Source: Methanoregula formicica SMSP
GTDB lineage: Archaea; Halobacteriota; Methanomicrobia; Methanomicrobiales; Methanospirillaceae
Length of the DNA: 64,000 nt
Assembly: GCF_000327485.1 (NCBI RefSeq)
Contig: NC_019943.1
Location: 1,550,001 to 1,614,000 of the forward strand
Direction of reading: 5' to 3'
Position numbers and translations under genes: made by a program. Shown here piece after piece: positions 18,143 to 27,277 of the stretch. The notes beneath the pieces were generated by a model. The model saw only the letters and a list, made by a program, of their open reading frames with translations, did no database searches and was not told the DNA's origin. How positions within the stretch are numbered: position 1 is the stretch's first letter; the number at the start of each line of letters is the position of its first letter.

Positions 18143-18217
18143 TGAGGGTCGTCAGACCCGAAAGAGGAGAAGAACGCATCGGCATTCTTCGAGTTCCTGA
18201 GGGTCGTCAGACCCGAA
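18143..18217. repeat. Intergenic direct repeat with internal hairpin, two copies
   Basis: The 20-mer TGAGGGTCGTCAGACCCGAA occurs at 18143-18162 and again at 18198-18217, a 55-base period. Each copy folds as GGGTC-GTCA-GACCC. Between them lies an AGAA/TTCT pair. A related arrangement occurs at 47890-47930 (GAGGGTCGACAGACCCC). The element lies between fba and the Lsm promoter and has no coding potential. Confidence 0.6.
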
Positions 18218-18349
18218 GGGGCACGGAATTATGGTTGGGAAAAGATCTGAAAAAAGTCTACTCCTTCTGTTGTAATCCCAAACGCATCATGTGTTCCTTG
18301 TCACCAGATCGGAATGTGTAGTATTGCATTCACAAAACAAAAATCGGGT

Positions 18350-18366
18350 GACAGAAAAAAAAGAAT
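18350..18366 (-). terminator. T-run terminator of fba
   Basis: Read on the minus strand, CAATTC followed by a run of eight Ts begins about six bases after the aldolase stop. Oligo-T tracts are the usual intrinsic termination signal in archaea. Confidence 0.55.
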
Positions 18367-18372
18367 TGCAGG

Positions 18373-19512
18373 TTATTTCCTTGCCTTCCGGACAAGCGAC
18401 GCCGACCCATACGCGCCAAACGCCCGGAAGAAGACGAGGCTCTCGGCATAAGCCATGGACTGGATGGCATGCTCGGTCTTTTCGTCAAGGGAGTAGAGGT
18501 CCTTGAAGAACTCCTTGATCGCCATCTTGCAGTTGCCGTCAAAGATCTGGCGGTCGGATTTGCCTGCGTTGAGCGGGCGGTACTTCTCCAGCGTCCAGTC
18601 CTGGATGCTCTTGTAGAGCGCCGGTTCGTAGACCTTCAGGGTGCTGAAGACAACGTCCTGCCAGAACGTGCCGACATTCCCCTTGATGATGTCCCCCTTG
18701 GGGAAGTGGAGGTTGATGAGGTCGCGGGGCGTTCCGGTGATCCCGTGCTGGGCAATGCCGACCGTGAGCTTGTTGTCCCGGAGCGCCTTTGCGATCGCCT
18801 TTGTCTGCGGGATGTCGATGGACAGTTGTTCAACGACATTGCCGGCCGCGTCATAGGTATGCCCGTGAGTGCTGCCATTTGCGATGGCAAGGACATGGGG
18901 GAGGACACCGTTCTCGTTGAGGGCTTTGATGAACGTGACCGCCTCTTCAGGCTTCGTAAGAACGAGCCCGCTGTTGTCCTTGCGTCCAATCTCGCCGACT
19001 TCGACCTCGAGCCCGAATTCCTTCCCGTTCATCTTCTTCTGGATATACTGGGCAAGTTCGGTCGTGACGCGGATGTTCGGGTCGAGTTCATCACGGACAT
19101 TCCTGCCCTCGAAATTGAAGAGATGGGATGCATCAATCGCAAACGAGGTATATCCTGCAGCGATCTGGGCATCGATCAGCTGCTTCGTGCCCTCGATCTC
19201 GGCCGCATCGCCTTTTTTGATGGTGATATGGTCAGCATGGAGTGCCCAGGCGTCGAACCCGACCGCTGCTGCTGCATCGTTCATCCGTTTCGAGAAATCC
19301 GCAGGCGTCATCCCGGTATACCCGCCCTTTAAGTCGCACTCGGAACGCGCCAGTTCCATGAATACTGCCGAGTCCGTGTCCTTTGCTGCCTGGAAGATAC
19401 CCTTTGCAACGGTGGCGACCCGGACGTTAGCCGCCATCACGATGGTCTTCTGGCCCGCCACGGCATTCAGGATGGCCGAGCCCGGTACTGGACTAAAACT
19501 CTTCATCGACAT
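18373..19512 (-). CDS. fba: Class II fructose-bisphosphate aldolase-like protein
   Basis: This 379-residue protein resembles zinc-dependent class II aldolases, which cleave or form fructose 1,6-bisphosphate from dihydroxyacetone phosphate and glyceraldehyde 3-phosphate. The zinc/catalytic region ALHADHIT lies near residue 93, the IDASHLF segment near 124, LAIANGSTHGHTY near 210, and QHGITGTPRDLI near 255. It starts at either of two near ATGs (19512, 19506). Located 56 bases downstream of fructose bisphosphatase on the same strand, it forms a gluconeogenic pair. Class I archaeal aldolases are different; the HADH pattern favours class II. Confidence 0.85.
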   Translation of the reverse strand: MSMKSFSPVPGSAILNAVAGQKTIVMAANVRVATVAKGIFQAAKDTDSAVFMELARSECDLKGGYTGMTPADFSKRMNDAAAAVGFDAWALHADHITIKKGDAAEIEGTKQLIDAQIAAGYTSFAIDASHLFNFEGRNVRDELDPNIRVTTELAQYIQKKMNGKEFGLEVEVGEIGRKDNSGLVLTKPEEAVTFIKALNENGVLPHVLAIANGSTHGHTYDAAGNVVEQLSIDIPQTKAIAKALRDNKLTVGIAQHGITGTPRDLINLHFPKGDIIKGNVGTFWQDVVFSTLKVYEPALYKSIQDWTLEKYRPLNAGKSDRQIFDGNCKMAIKEFFKDLYSLDEKTEHAIQSMAYAESLVFFRAFGAYGSASLVRKARK

Positions 19513-19568
19513 ACTGCTTCACACCAGTTTGTTCATCCTTTCTGTTTATAGTCATCCATTCCGCAAAT

Positions 19569-20474
19569 TCATCCTTCACGGAAACACTTCTCAATTAAGG
19601 CAATCTCTTTCTTGCCACCAACATAGATGGGCGTGACGTCATCGTGGGCAGACGGGATGATGCCGAGGATATCGGTCTTCCCGTTGCTGATCGCGCCACC
19701 GGCCTCGTGGAGGATCTTCCCCATCGGGTTTGCCTCGTACAGGAGGCGCAGCTTCCCTTTCTCCTTCCCCTTGATCCCGGGGTAGCTGAAGACACCGCCC
19801 TTGTGGAGGATCTGGTGGACATCAGCAACAAAACAGCCGCTGAACCGGAGCTTATACCCGTCCTCCTCGAGCTGGCAGATCCATTTCGTATGGGGTGAGA
19901 GCCAGTCCTTCCGCAGGGCCCCGGGAGCAAAGACCTTGCCTTCGGGAATCTTCAGGTCCCGCTGGCGGAGCACGAACTCGCCGGTTTCGTCAAGGACGAA
20001 CTCATGGACGCCTTTTCCCGTGGTATAGGTAAGGCTCGTGAGCGGCCCGTACAGCAGGTACATGGCCGCAACCATCGTCGACCCCTTTGCCAGCACGTGG
20101 CCGGGATAGATCCCGATGATGGTGCCCACGCAGAGGTTCACATCGATCAGGGATGACCCGTCAAGAGGATCGATGACCACGCCGAACTGCGCCTTTGGGT
20201 CCTTCACCTCAACGATCGTCTCCTGCTCCTCGGTGGCAACATAGCGGGCAAGTCGGGACTCTTTTATCCCGTCTACGAAAACAGAGTCCGCGTACTTGTC
20301 GAGGGGCTGCTGCTCCTCGCCATAAACGTTCTTTGTCTTCCCGCCATCCTTTGCCTTCCCTCCCGCAACCAGGAAACCTCTCCTGATGGCAGGGGCCCGG
20401 CTTGCTAAAAAGAGGATCAGTTCCGCAAGGTTCTTCTCCGTTCCTTCCCGTTCAAGGAATTCTTTGAGTTTCAT
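19569..20474 (-). CDS. fbp: Class I fructose-1,6-bisphosphatase
   Basis: This 301-residue protein hydrolyses fructose 1,6-bisphosphate to fructose 6-phosphate in gluconeogenesis. The metal-binding signature [18 protein letters not shown] is visible near residues 97-114, and the downstream [16 protein letters not shown] segment that carries catalytic/metal residues lies near 248-263. It is upstream of the aldolase in the same direction. A GGGGTC/GACCCC hairpin (about 20516-20537) lies in its leader, and a TATA-like sequence is near 20560-20575. Confidence 0.93.
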   Translation of the reverse strand: MKLKEFLEREGTEKNLAELILFLASRAPAIRRGFLVAGGKAKDGGKTKNVYGEEQQPLDKYADSVFVDGIKESRLARYVATEEQETIVEVKDPKAQFGVVIDPLDGSSLIDVNLCVGTIIGIYPGHVLAKGSTMVAAMYLLYGPLTSLTYTTGKGVHEFVLDETGEFVLRQRDLKIPEGKVFAPGALRKDWLSPHTKWICQLEEDGYKLRFSGCFVADVHQILHKGGVFSYPGIKGKEKGKLRLLYEANPMGKILHEAGGAISNGKTDILGIIPSAHDDVTPIYVGGKKEIALIEKCFREG

Positions 20475-20513
20475 GGTGTACCGCCATCCCGATCAAAAGA
20501 ACATTCAGCCGCA

Positions 20514-20540
20514 GGGGGGTCGATTTAGACCCCTCAGGTA
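20514..20540 (-). promoter_or_regulatory. Leader hairpin upstream of fbp
   Basis: GGGGGGTC, then GATTTA, then GACCCCT forms a stem of at least seven pairs with a six-base loop. It lies about 40 bases upstream of the fbp start in the presumed untranslated leader, or could be the end of an upstream transcript; its role is not clear. Confidence 0.35.
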
Positions 20541-20639
20541 TGTAGTCGTTTGGCCGCGATCTTTATCAGGATTATTATTGATGAAAAACGCGAAGGGCCA
20601 CGGAAAAGTGGAGAGAGGGGGAAAAATAAACTGTCCCGG

Positions 20640-21080
20640 TCACTCGCCGGGAGTGTCTGCTTCTTTCACATTCTCCGGCAGGTTGCTAAAGGTTACTTCC
20701 AGGACGCCGTTTTTCAGCGACCTTTTCATTGTCGCCGGGTCCACACCCGTGACTTCAGCGGTCGTATGGTAGTGGTTGTCTGCATCCCCTGCATCGATAA
20801 CGAGGGTTGTGCCCTTCATATCCAGCCGGACCGATTCCTCTGTTATGCCGGGCAGTTCAGCGATAACCATCGTCTCGTCACCGATATGGTGGACTTCGGC
20901 AACCGGCTCACCGGCACTGCGGGGGAGTGCCGGCTGGAATTCCGTCACATCCCCCTCCCCGTTGCTATTGTCGATGACAATGTGGTAGCCGTACATTTTT
21001 GGTCCACCGGTCGACATGTCCCGGCTCATCTGCGAGAAGAGCCGTGCGAACATCTCGTCCATCTGGTCGAACATATCCAT
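20640..21080 (-). CDS. Hsp20 family small heat-shock protein
   Basis: The protein (146 residues from the second ATG) has an alpha-crystallin domain from about residue 60, with AELPGITEESVRLDMKGTTLVI, and an LKNGVLEVTF strand near 130. It has no C-terminal IXI tail but ends in ENVKEADTPGE. The start at 21080 is chosen because AAGGAGAT lies five bases before it; the next upstream ATG at 21095 has none, and the frame beyond shows shadow sequence of Cdc48. It sits 43 bases downstream of Cdc48 in the same direction, pairing a holdase with an unfoldase. Confidence 0.92.
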   Translation of the reverse strand: MDMFDQMDEMFARLFSQMSRDMSTGGPKMYGYHIVIDNSNGEGDVTEFQPALPRSAGEPVAEVHHIGDETMVIAELPGITEESVRLDMKGTTLVIDAGDADNHYHTTAEVTGVDPATMKRSLKNGVLEVTFSNLPENVKEADTPGE

Positions 21081-21123
21081 GGGATCTCCTTTCATCGTAA
21101 TCACCCCGTTGCTTGTTGTTGTC

Positions 21124-23514
21124 TTACGCTTTCTCCAGTTTCTTTTCCAGCGATTCTGTGAGTTTCTTGATCTCGCCAAAGTCCTTCTTCCGTGCATACA
21201 CGGCCGTTCGGAGCTCTGCGGCAAGTTTCTCGTCGGCCTTCTTGTGAGCCATCCCGGCCCGGGACAACAGCATTGAGGCCTTGTCGAGGGCTGTGCGCTG
21301 CTCCTGGTTGTAGAGCATCTCCCATGCCTGCCGTTCGGACTTCTCCAGGGTCTCTGCGTCAAGCGATCCTTTCACCTTCAGGAGCGCGGCATCGAAGTGT
21401 GCCCGGGTGAGCATCACGTTCTTGATTGCGTCCTTCCGCTCCTGCTCGGTCCGGTCGCCCATCTGGACGATGAAGTCACGCATAGCGGCCATCTTGGCCT
21501 CGCGGACCAGCGCCTCGATATCGGCACCGACATAGCCCTCGGTCTGTTTCACGAGTTCATCGATCGCAACGTCCTTTGCAAGGATGCTGCCAGTTTCTCC
21601 TCCAAGGTAGACCTCGAAGATCTTCTTCCTGCTCTCTTCATCAGGAGCGGGCACATAGATATGCCGCTCGAGCCGGCCCGGCCGGAGCAGGGCATCATCC
21701 AGCATGTCCGGCCGGTTGGTAGCCGCAAGCACGGTGACGTTCTTGAGCTCCTCCATGCCGTCGAGCTCGGTCAGTATCTGGGATACAACGCTCTCGGTCA
21801 CGTGAGAGGAGCCCTGATAGCTACCGCGCTTGGGGACCAAGGCATCGATCTCATCGAAGAAGATGATCGACGGGGATGCCTGCCGGGCCTTCCGGAAGAT
21901 CTCCCGCACGCCCTTCTCCGATTCGCCGACCCATTTCGAGAGGAGCTCGGGGCCCTTCACGGCAATAAAGTTGCACTCGCTCTCGTTTGCCACGGCCTTT
22001 GCGAGCAGTGTCTTGCCGGTGCCGGGCGGCCCGAACATGAGGATACCCTTCGGCGGCTTGGTCTGGAGCCGTTCGAAGACATCGGGGAACTTCAGCGGCC
22101 ACTCGACAGCCTCCCGCAGCTCCTGCTTCACATCCTCAAGACCGCCCACCTGCTGCCAGGTGATATCGGGTACTTCTACCAGCACCTCGCGCATGGCCGA
22201 TGGCTCAACATGTTTCCGGGCTTCTGCAAAGTCCTCGTTGGTGACCCGCAGTGCATCCAGTACCTCTGCCGGGATATCCTCGTCGATCTTGATCTGGGGG
22301 ATGATCTTCCGGAGCGCATGCATCGCAGCTTCCTTGACGAGCAGGGCGATATCGGCGCCGACAAAGCCGTGGGTGGTGTTGGCGAACTCCTCGATCTTTA
22401 CGTCTTCGGCAAGGGGAACACCGCGGCTGTGTACCTGGAAGATCTCCATCCGGCCTTTCTTGTCCGGGATGCCGATCTCGATCTCCCGGTCGAACCGGCC
22501 GCCACGCCGTAACGCGGGGTCGATGGAGTCCGGAAGGTTGGTTGCTGCAATGACGATGACCTGGCCACGGCCCTTGAGCCCGTCCATGAGCGCCAGGAGC
22601 TGGGCAACGACACGCCGCTCCACCTCTCCCTGGACTTCAGCACGCTTCGGAGCGATCGCGTCAATCTCATCGATGAAGATGATCGCGGGGGAGTTCTGCT
22701 CAGCTTCCTCGAACTTCTCGCGCAGGCCCTTCTCACTCTCGCCGTAATACTTGCTCATGATCTCCGGGCCGGAGAGCGTAATGAAGTGGGCATCGACTTC
22801 ATTTGCAACGGCTTTTGCGATCAGGGTCTTGCCGGTGCCGGGCGGCCCGTAGAGCAGCACACCCTTGGGAGGCTGGATCCCCAGGCGCTCGAAGATCTCC
22901 GGGTGACGCAGCGGCAACTCAATCATCTCGCGGACCAGCTGGAGCTCGCGGCCAAGGCCGCCGATATCCTCGTAATGGATGTCGGAGACTTCCTTCTTGC
23001 CCTCTTCGGGCTTGTAGGCCTCTTCCTTGAGCTCGATCTCGGTGTCATCGGTAACGATGACCATGCCCTTGGGGGCCACCTTCGTGATGACCAGCGTGAT
23101 GGAGTTCCCGATCGCGTCAACGCGGACGGCCTGGCCTTCGATCACCGGCCGCCCGCGGAGCACCCTTGAAAGGTACTGCTCACCCCCGACGAGACGGATC
23201 GGCTGGGTAGGCTGGACAACGATCTTCTTCGCATATTCTGCCTCCGACTTCCTGATCCTGACTTTCTCGTCGATACCGGTCCCTGCATTCCCTCGGATAT
23301 TGCCATCGATGCGGAGGATGCCAAAGCCGGTATCCTGGGCGAAACCCGGCCAGACAATGGCAGCGGCCTTCTTCTTCCCTTGGATCTCGATCACGTCACC
23401 GGAGACGAGACCGATCTTCTTCATCACCTCGATACTCAGTCGTGCAATGCCGCGCCCGGCGTCGTCGTGGGCTGCTTCCTTCACCGTAACATCGTAATAA
23501 TCCTTATCTGTCAT
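21124..23514 (-). CDS. Cdc48/VAT AAA+ ATPase
   Basis: This 796-residue protein is the archaeal Cdc48/p97 orthologue, a hexameric ATPase that unfolds substrates for the proteasome. The N-terminal substrate-binding domain spans about 1-185, followed by two AAA domains: D1 with GPPGTGKT near 222, EIDAIAPKR near 280, and D2 with GPPGTGKT near 495 and EIDALVPKR near 553. A pore loop KYYGESEKG and KWVGESEKG are visible. The tail is coiled-coil-like ([22 protein letters not shown]). Upstream lies a 9-bp inverted repeat overlapping the transcription start, suggesting heat-shock-type or other repressor control. Confidence 0.95.
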   Translation of the reverse strand: MTDKDYYDVTVKEAAHDDAGRGIARLSIEVMKKIGLVSGDVIEIQGKKKAAAIVWPGFAQDTGFGILRIDGNIRGNAGTGIDEKVRIRKSEAEYAKKIVVQPTQPIRLVGGEQYLSRVLRGRPVIEGQAVRVDAIGNSITLVITKVAPKGMVIVTDDTEIELKEEAYKPEEGKKEVSDIHYEDIGGLGRELQLVREMIELPLRHPEIFERLGIQPPKGVLLYGPPGTGKTLIAKAVANEVDAHFITLSGPEIMSKYYGESEKGLREKFEEAEQNSPAIIFIDEIDAIAPKRAEVQGEVERRVVAQLLALMDGLKGRGQVIVIAATNLPDSIDPALRRGGRFDREIEIGIPDKKGRMEIFQVHSRGVPLAEDVKIEEFANTTHGFVGADIALLVKEAAMHALRKIIPQIKIDEDIPAEVLDALRVTNEDFAEARKHVEPSAMREVLVEVPDITWQQVGGLEDVKQELREAVEWPLKFPDVFERLQTKPPKGILMFGPPGTGKTLLAKAVANESECNFIAVKGPELLSKWVGESEKGVREIFRKARQASPSIIFFDEIDALVPKRGSYQGSSHVTESVVSQILTELDGMEELKNVTVLAATNRPDMLDDALLRPGRLERHIYVPAPDEESRKKIFEVYLGGETGSILAKDVAIDELVKQTEGYVGADIEALVREAKMAAMRDFIVQMGDRTEQERKDAIKNVMLTRAHFDAALLKVKGSLDAETLEKSERQAWEMLYNQEQRTALDKASMLLSRAGMAHKKADEKLAAELRTAVYARKKDFGEIKKLTESLEKKLEKA

Positions 23515-23515
23515 C

Positions 23516-23562
23516 GTAAAGCACCTCGTTCATTCAAGGTTTACCATTAGTTAGTGCTTTAC
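23516..23562. promoter_or_regulatory. Inverted repeat at the Cdc48 promoter
   Basis: GTAAAGCAC (23516-23524) and GTGCTTTAC (23554-23562) are perfect inverted arms separated by 29 bases. The minus-strand TATA (CTTTATATG, 23566-23573) is just outside, so the right arm and spacer overlap the expected transcription start and leader. Confidence 0.55.
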
Positions 23563-23565
23563 ACC

Positions 23566-23573
23566 ATATAAAG
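23566..23573 (-). promoter_or_regulatory. TATA box of Cdc48
   Basis: CTTTATATG on the minus strand lies 52-59 bases before the start codon. This gives a leader of roughly 30 bases carrying GAGGTG as ribosome-binding site. Confidence 0.5.
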
Positions 23574-23705
23574 ATTGTGTAAAAACCGGGTCCCCCCAAC
23601 GCAGGAAAATACGGGGAAGCCCGGCCATTCATGCCATTTTGAGGGCTGGATGGAACACAAAATAAACTGCGTTATCCCAATTCAACTTTACTTGTTTACA
23701 TAACA

Positions 23706-23744
23706 AGCCAGATTTAGTCCAGAATTGAAAAAACAAGCCTTTAT
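23706..23744 (+). promoter_or_regulatory. thiC promoter with inverted repeat; probable leaderless start
   Basis: The segment has AACAAGCC in two copies, and CCAGAT/ATCTGG as inverted arms around 23707-23745. TATA-like CTTTATCT (about 23737-23744) lies about 28 bases before the ATG at 23771, so a leaderless thiC transcript is expected. No thiamine pyrophosphate riboswitch is visible. Confidence 0.4.
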
Positions 23745-23770
23745 CTGGTCTTTACCGCAACCAGTATGCC

Positions 23771-25048
23771 ATGAGTATTGTCGCAGATGCCAAGAAGGGC
23801 ATCGTAACCGAAGAGATGAAGATCGTCGCAAAGCAGGAAGGGGTCACCGAAGACTTCGTCCGCCGCGGCGTTGCCGGCGGGCATATCGTTATCCCGACCT
23901 CCCCCTACCGCAAAGTGAAGATCTGCGGTATCGGCGAAGGGCTCCGGACCAAGGTGAACGCATCGATCGGGACCTCGACCGATATCGTAAATATTCCCGA
24001 GGAGATCGAGAAGGCAAAGCAGGCCGAGCTTGCCGGTGCCGACACCCTGATGGAACTTTCCACCGGCGGGGACTTTGTCGAGATCCGCAAACAGGTCATC
24101 GCAAATACTAAGCTTTCTGTCGGATGTGTTCCCCTGTACCAGGCCTTCATTGAGGCAGCAATCAAGGACGGCGCCGTTGTCCACATGAAGGAAGACGACC
24201 TCTTCCGCATCACCGCCGAGCAGGCAAAACTCGGGACCAACTTCATGGCCATCCACACCGGCATCAACTGGGAGACAGTCAAGCGCCTGAAACACCAGGG
24301 CCGGCACGGGGGTCTTGTCTCCCGGGGCGGCGCATTCATGACCGCATGGATGCTCCACAATGAAAAAGAGAACCCGCTCTACACGGAGTTCGACTACCTC
24401 CTCGAGATCATGAAGGAGCACGAGGTCACCCTCTCGATGGGCAACGGTATGCGGGCCGGCGCCATCCATGATGCCACCGACCGGGCACAGATCCAGGAAC
24501 TGGTCATCAATGCCGAACTCGCTGACAAGGCGCACCAGGAGAACGTGCCGGTGATTGTCGAAGGCCCGGGCCATGTCCCGATTGATGAGATTGCGGCAAA
24601 TGTCACCCTGATGAAGCGGATGTCCAACAACAAGCCGTTTTACATGCTCGGCCCCATCGTCACCGATATCGCTCCCGGATATGACGATCGTGTCGCTGCC
24701 ATCGGTGCCGCTATCTCCTCGTCCTGCGGAGCGGACTTCATCTGCTATGTCACCCCTGCCGAGCATCTCGCGCTCCCGACCCCCGAGGAAGTATACGAGG
24801 GTGTCATGAGCTCCCGCATCGCTGCCCATGTCGGCGACATGATCAAGCTCAAGAAGACCCGCGAACTCGACCTCGAGATGGGCCATGCCCGCCGCGACCT
24901 GGACTGGGAGCGCCAGTTCGCCGTTGCCATGAACCCGGCCCGGGCAAAGAAGATCCGGTCGGAGCGGATGCCCGCAGATACCGACGGGTGCACCATGTGC
25001 GGCGACTATTGCGCACTCAAGATTGTCAGCCGCCACTTCAAGTTCTGA
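23771..25048 (+). CDS. thiC: Phosphomethylpyrimidine synthase ThiC
   Basis: This 425-residue radical SAM enzyme converts aminoimidazole ribotide into hydroxymethylpyrimidine phosphate for thiamine. It is the short archaeal form, lacking the bacterial N-terminal extension. The core carries GADTLMELSTGG near residue 90, NFMAIHTGI, and EGPGHVPIDEI near 270, ending in the cluster-binding CTMCGDYC near 408. The cysteines are spaced CX2CX3C, whereas bacterial ThiC has CX2CX4C; the shorter spacing also occurs in BzaF-like paralogues, so a benzimidazole-synthesising function cannot be excluded. No 5' leader riboswitch is evident. A T-run (25068-25081) follows the gene. Confidence 0.85.
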   Translation: MSIVADAKKGIVTEEMKIVAKQEGVTEDFVRRGVAGGHIVIPTSPYRKVKICGIGEGLRTKVNASIGTSTDIVNIPEEIEKAKQAELAGADTLMELSTGGDFVEIRKQVIANTKLSVGCVPLYQAFIEAAIKDGAVVHMKEDDLFRITAEQAKLGTNFMAIHTGINWETVKRLKHQGRHGGLVSRGGAFMTAWMLHNEKENPLYTEFDYLLEIMKEHEVTLSMGNGMRAGAIHDATDRAQIQELVINAELADKAHQENVPVIVEGPGHVPIDEIAANVTLMKRMSNNKPFYMLGPIVTDIAPGYDDRVAAIGAAISSSCGADFICYVTPAEHLALPTPEEVYEGVMSSRIAAHVGDMIKLKKTRELDLEMGHARRDLDWERQFAVAMNPARAKKIRSERMPADTDGCTMCGDYCALKIVSRHFKF

Positions 25049-25067
25049 TCTCCTCCCCCATTTTGCC

Positions 25068-25081
25068 ACGCACTTTTTTTT
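25068..25081 (+). terminator. T-run terminator of thiC
   Basis: CACTTTTTTTTATT begins 20 bases after the stop codon, matching the oligo-T termination signals typical in archaea. Confidence 0.55.
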
Positions 25082-25170
25082 ATTCCTGTCAATAAGCCTC
25101 ATTCATCGACAAGCTCAATACACTCAAATAACCCCGGCAATAAATATTCCGGCACGGTGATAGTATCAGG

Positions 25171-25989
25171 GTGAACTTCGGCGGCTTTGTCCCCATCTCG
25201 ACAATCGACTGGCGGGGCCGGGCAGTCTGCACGGTCTTTCTGCGGGGATGCCCCCTGCGGTGCTCCTACTGCCAGAACGAAGCCATCCAGACCGGGCAGG
25301 ATCTCAGGGAAATGGACGAGATCCGGGAGATGATTGACGGGTCCGCCCCCTTCGTGAGTGGTATCGTCATTTCCGGTGGCGAGCCCACGCTCCAGAAGGA
25401 GGCCGTTGTCGAGATTGCCCGTCATGCCCGGTCACGGAACCTGAAGGTTGGCCTCCAGACAAACGGCCTCTTCCCGGGGACTCTGGAGAGCCTCTTCCAA
25501 GAAAAACTCCTGGACCGCGTTGCCATCGATTACAAGACGCGGTGGGAGGGGTTCTCCGGCCTGCAGGGAGGATACAGTTCCATGCCTGCCGAGAATTATG
25601 AGAAATGCTTAAAACAATCCATCAGTCTCTGCAAAAGCGCTGCACGGGATAATCCTCTCTTTGAATTCGAGGTTGTCATCACCGCATTCTACGAGAATGC
25701 CGATTACATCAAAAAAATCTCGGCGGAGATCGGGACCACCCCGCTCGTCCTCCAGCAGGGAGAGCATAAGATCATCCGAATGCAAAAGACCGCACCGGAC
25801 ATGACCAATGGGGAATATATCTGTAAACGTCGAACACTACAGGACAACCATCCGCCCCTGACCTTACCTGAGCTCAAGGCTATCGCCGATGAACTGGGGC
25901 GGACAGTGCGGATACGGACACGGGAGATCGGGGAGATATCGTATGAAAGTGATTGGCGTCGTAGGAATGCCGGCAAGCGGAAAAGGTGA
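25171..25989 (+). CDS. Radical SAM activase-like protein (NrdG family)
   Basis: This 272-residue protein carries the CX3CX2C radical SAM motif (CPLRCSYC, near residue 28) and ISGGEPTLQ near 68, with the short N-terminal layout of NrdG-like glycyl-radical activases. It starts at a GTG (25171); a TATA-like ATAAATATTCC about 25 bases before the GTG suggests a leaderless message. It overlaps the next gene by 47 bases. Whether the target is anaerobic ribonucleotide reductase cannot be told here, as no nrdD is in the window. Confidence 0.82.
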   Translation: MNFGGFVPISTIDWRGRAVCTVFLRGCPLRCSYCQNEAIQTGQDLREMDEIREMIDGSAPFVSGIVISGGEPTLQKEAVVEIARHARSRNLKVGLQTNGLFPGTLESLFQEKLLDRVAIDYKTRWEGFSGLQGGYSSMPAENYEKCLKQSISLCKSAARDNPLFEFEVVITAFYENADYIKKISAEIGTTPLVLQQGEHKIIRMQKTAPDMTNGEYICKRRTLQDNHPPLTLPELKAIADELGRTVRIRTREIGEISYESDWRRRNAGKRKR

Positions 25990-26491
25990 ATTCTCCCGGA
26001 TAGCGCAGGAAGCGGGGATCCCGGTCATCGTCATGGGTGACATGATAAGGAAGGCCGTCCGCGAGGCCGGACTCGAACCGAACGATACAAACTTCGGGGC
26101 AACGGCAAACCGTCTCCGGGCCGAGCGGGGCATGGACGCCATCGCCCAGCTCTGCGTCCCGGAGATCCGCCGGCTCAATGCACCCCTCGCCCTGGTGGAT
26201 GGCATCCGGGGGGATACCGAAGTTGCCCTGTTCCGGAAATACTTCGAAGGCTTTACCTTAATCAGCATCGAGTCGCCGTTTGAAAAGCGCCTCGATCGGA
26301 TCGCTGCCCGGGCCCGCTCCGACGATTTCACGACAGCTGATGCGCTCAAAAACCGCGACCAGCGGGAACTGGGGTGGGGTCTTGGCAAAGCCCTGGAACA
26401 GGCCGATATCCGGATCAGGAACGAGGGAACCCTGGAGGAGTTCGAACGGGATGTGAAGCACCTTCTCGGAGAACTGCGGGGTGATCCGTGA
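25943..26491 (+). CDS. UPF0200 nucleoside kinase-like protein
   Basis: This 182-residue P-loop protein has GMPASGKGEF near residue 9 and the MGDMIR segment near 33, as in the UPF0200/dephospho-CoA-kinase-like archaeal family. The ATG at 25943 (MKVIGVVG) fits family length; the longer reading frame upstream lies in the preceding gene. The stop overlaps the next gene's GTG. UPF0200 proteins are conserved in archaea but their substrate is not assigned. Confidence 0.8.
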   Translation: MKVIGVVGMPASGKGEFSRIAQEAGIPVIVMGDMIRKAVREAGLEPNDTNFGATANRLRAERGMDAIAQLCVPEIRRLNAPLALVDGIRGDTEVALFRKYFEGFTLISIESPFEKRLDRIAARARSDDFTTADALKNRDQRELGWGLGKALEQADIRIRNEGTLEEFERDVKHLLGELRGDP

Positions 26492-27264
26492 ACGCAAAAC
26501 TCTTCTTCTCCTCATCAGCAAAGGTCTGGGAAGACATTGCATGGGTCTACGGGATCGAAGAGACGGGCTTCGACGGCTGGGAGATCGTCAGCGACGGCAA
26601 TTACCGGCTGGAGAACCCGGACTCCTTCCGGAACGTGCAGGATGTCCTGTCCACCACCCGGCTCCTGGCATCCGTCCATGCCCCGTATGGCGACCTGAAC
26701 CTCGCCACCCTCAACGACCCCATCTGGAGGGAGTCGGTCCGGCAGATCAAGACCTGCATCAGGCACGCTGCCCCGCTGACCGATCGCGTCACCGTCCATC
26801 CCGGGTACATCTCACCGGTCGGTAAGATGATGCCGGAGAAGGTGTGGGCGCTCCAGAAGGAGGCACTCCGCGAGATCGGGAAGTGCGCCTGCGAACACGG
26901 GGTGCTTGCCTGCCTCGAGAATATGATCAGTTACAAGGAGTTCCTCTGCCGGTTCCCCGAGGAACTGATTGGTATGACCGAAGGGATTGACGGGATTGGC
27001 ATGACCTTTGACTTCGGGCACGCAAACACCGTAGGAAAGGTCGGCGAGTTCCTCCGGTACGTAGACCGGGCTGACCATATCCACATCCATGACAACCATG
27101 GCGTGACCGACGAACACCTTGCCCTTGGCGACGGGACAATCGACTGGAAGAGTACCGGCCGGGCAATCGCTTCCGGATACAAGGGAAAACGGATCGTGAT
27201 TGAGGGACGCTCGATCGAGGAGGCAAAAAAGAGCCTTGCCGTCTACAGGAGGGAGTTCGCGTGA
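26488..27264 (+). CDS. TIM-barrel sugar-phosphate isomerase/AP endonuclease-like protein
   Basis: This 258-residue protein matches the sugar phosphate isomerase/epimerase (AP endonuclease family 2) TIM-barrel fold. Metal-binding residues recur: SVHAPYGD near 62, VHPGY near 102, ENM near 142, FDFGHA near 172, HIHDN near 193 and the final VIEGRS near 238. The GTG start overlaps the previous stop (GTGA). A paralogue with the same motifs lies at 48103. The substrate is unknown. Confidence 0.82.
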   Translation: MNAKLFFSSSAKVWEDIAWVYGIEETGFDGWEIVSDGNYRLENPDSFRNVQDVLSTTRLLASVHAPYGDLNLATLNDPIWRESVRQIKTCIRHAAPLTDRVTVHPGYISPVGKMMPEKVWALQKEALREIGKCACEHGVLACLENMISYKEFLCRFPEELIGMTEGIDGIGMTFDFGHANTVGKVGEFLRYVDRADHIHIHDNHGVTDEHLALGDGTIDWKSTGRAIASGYKGKRIVIEGRSIEEAKKSLAVYRREFA

Positions 27265-27277
27265 CGGGGGTTGCCAC

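Noticed and set aside
21397-22512. 371-codon plus-strand frame within Cdc48
   Set aside because: Antisense of a conserved AAA+ gene with no promoter or family similarity.
23741-25102. 453-codon minus-strand frame across thiC
   Set aside because: Shadow of thiC; no motifs or promoter.
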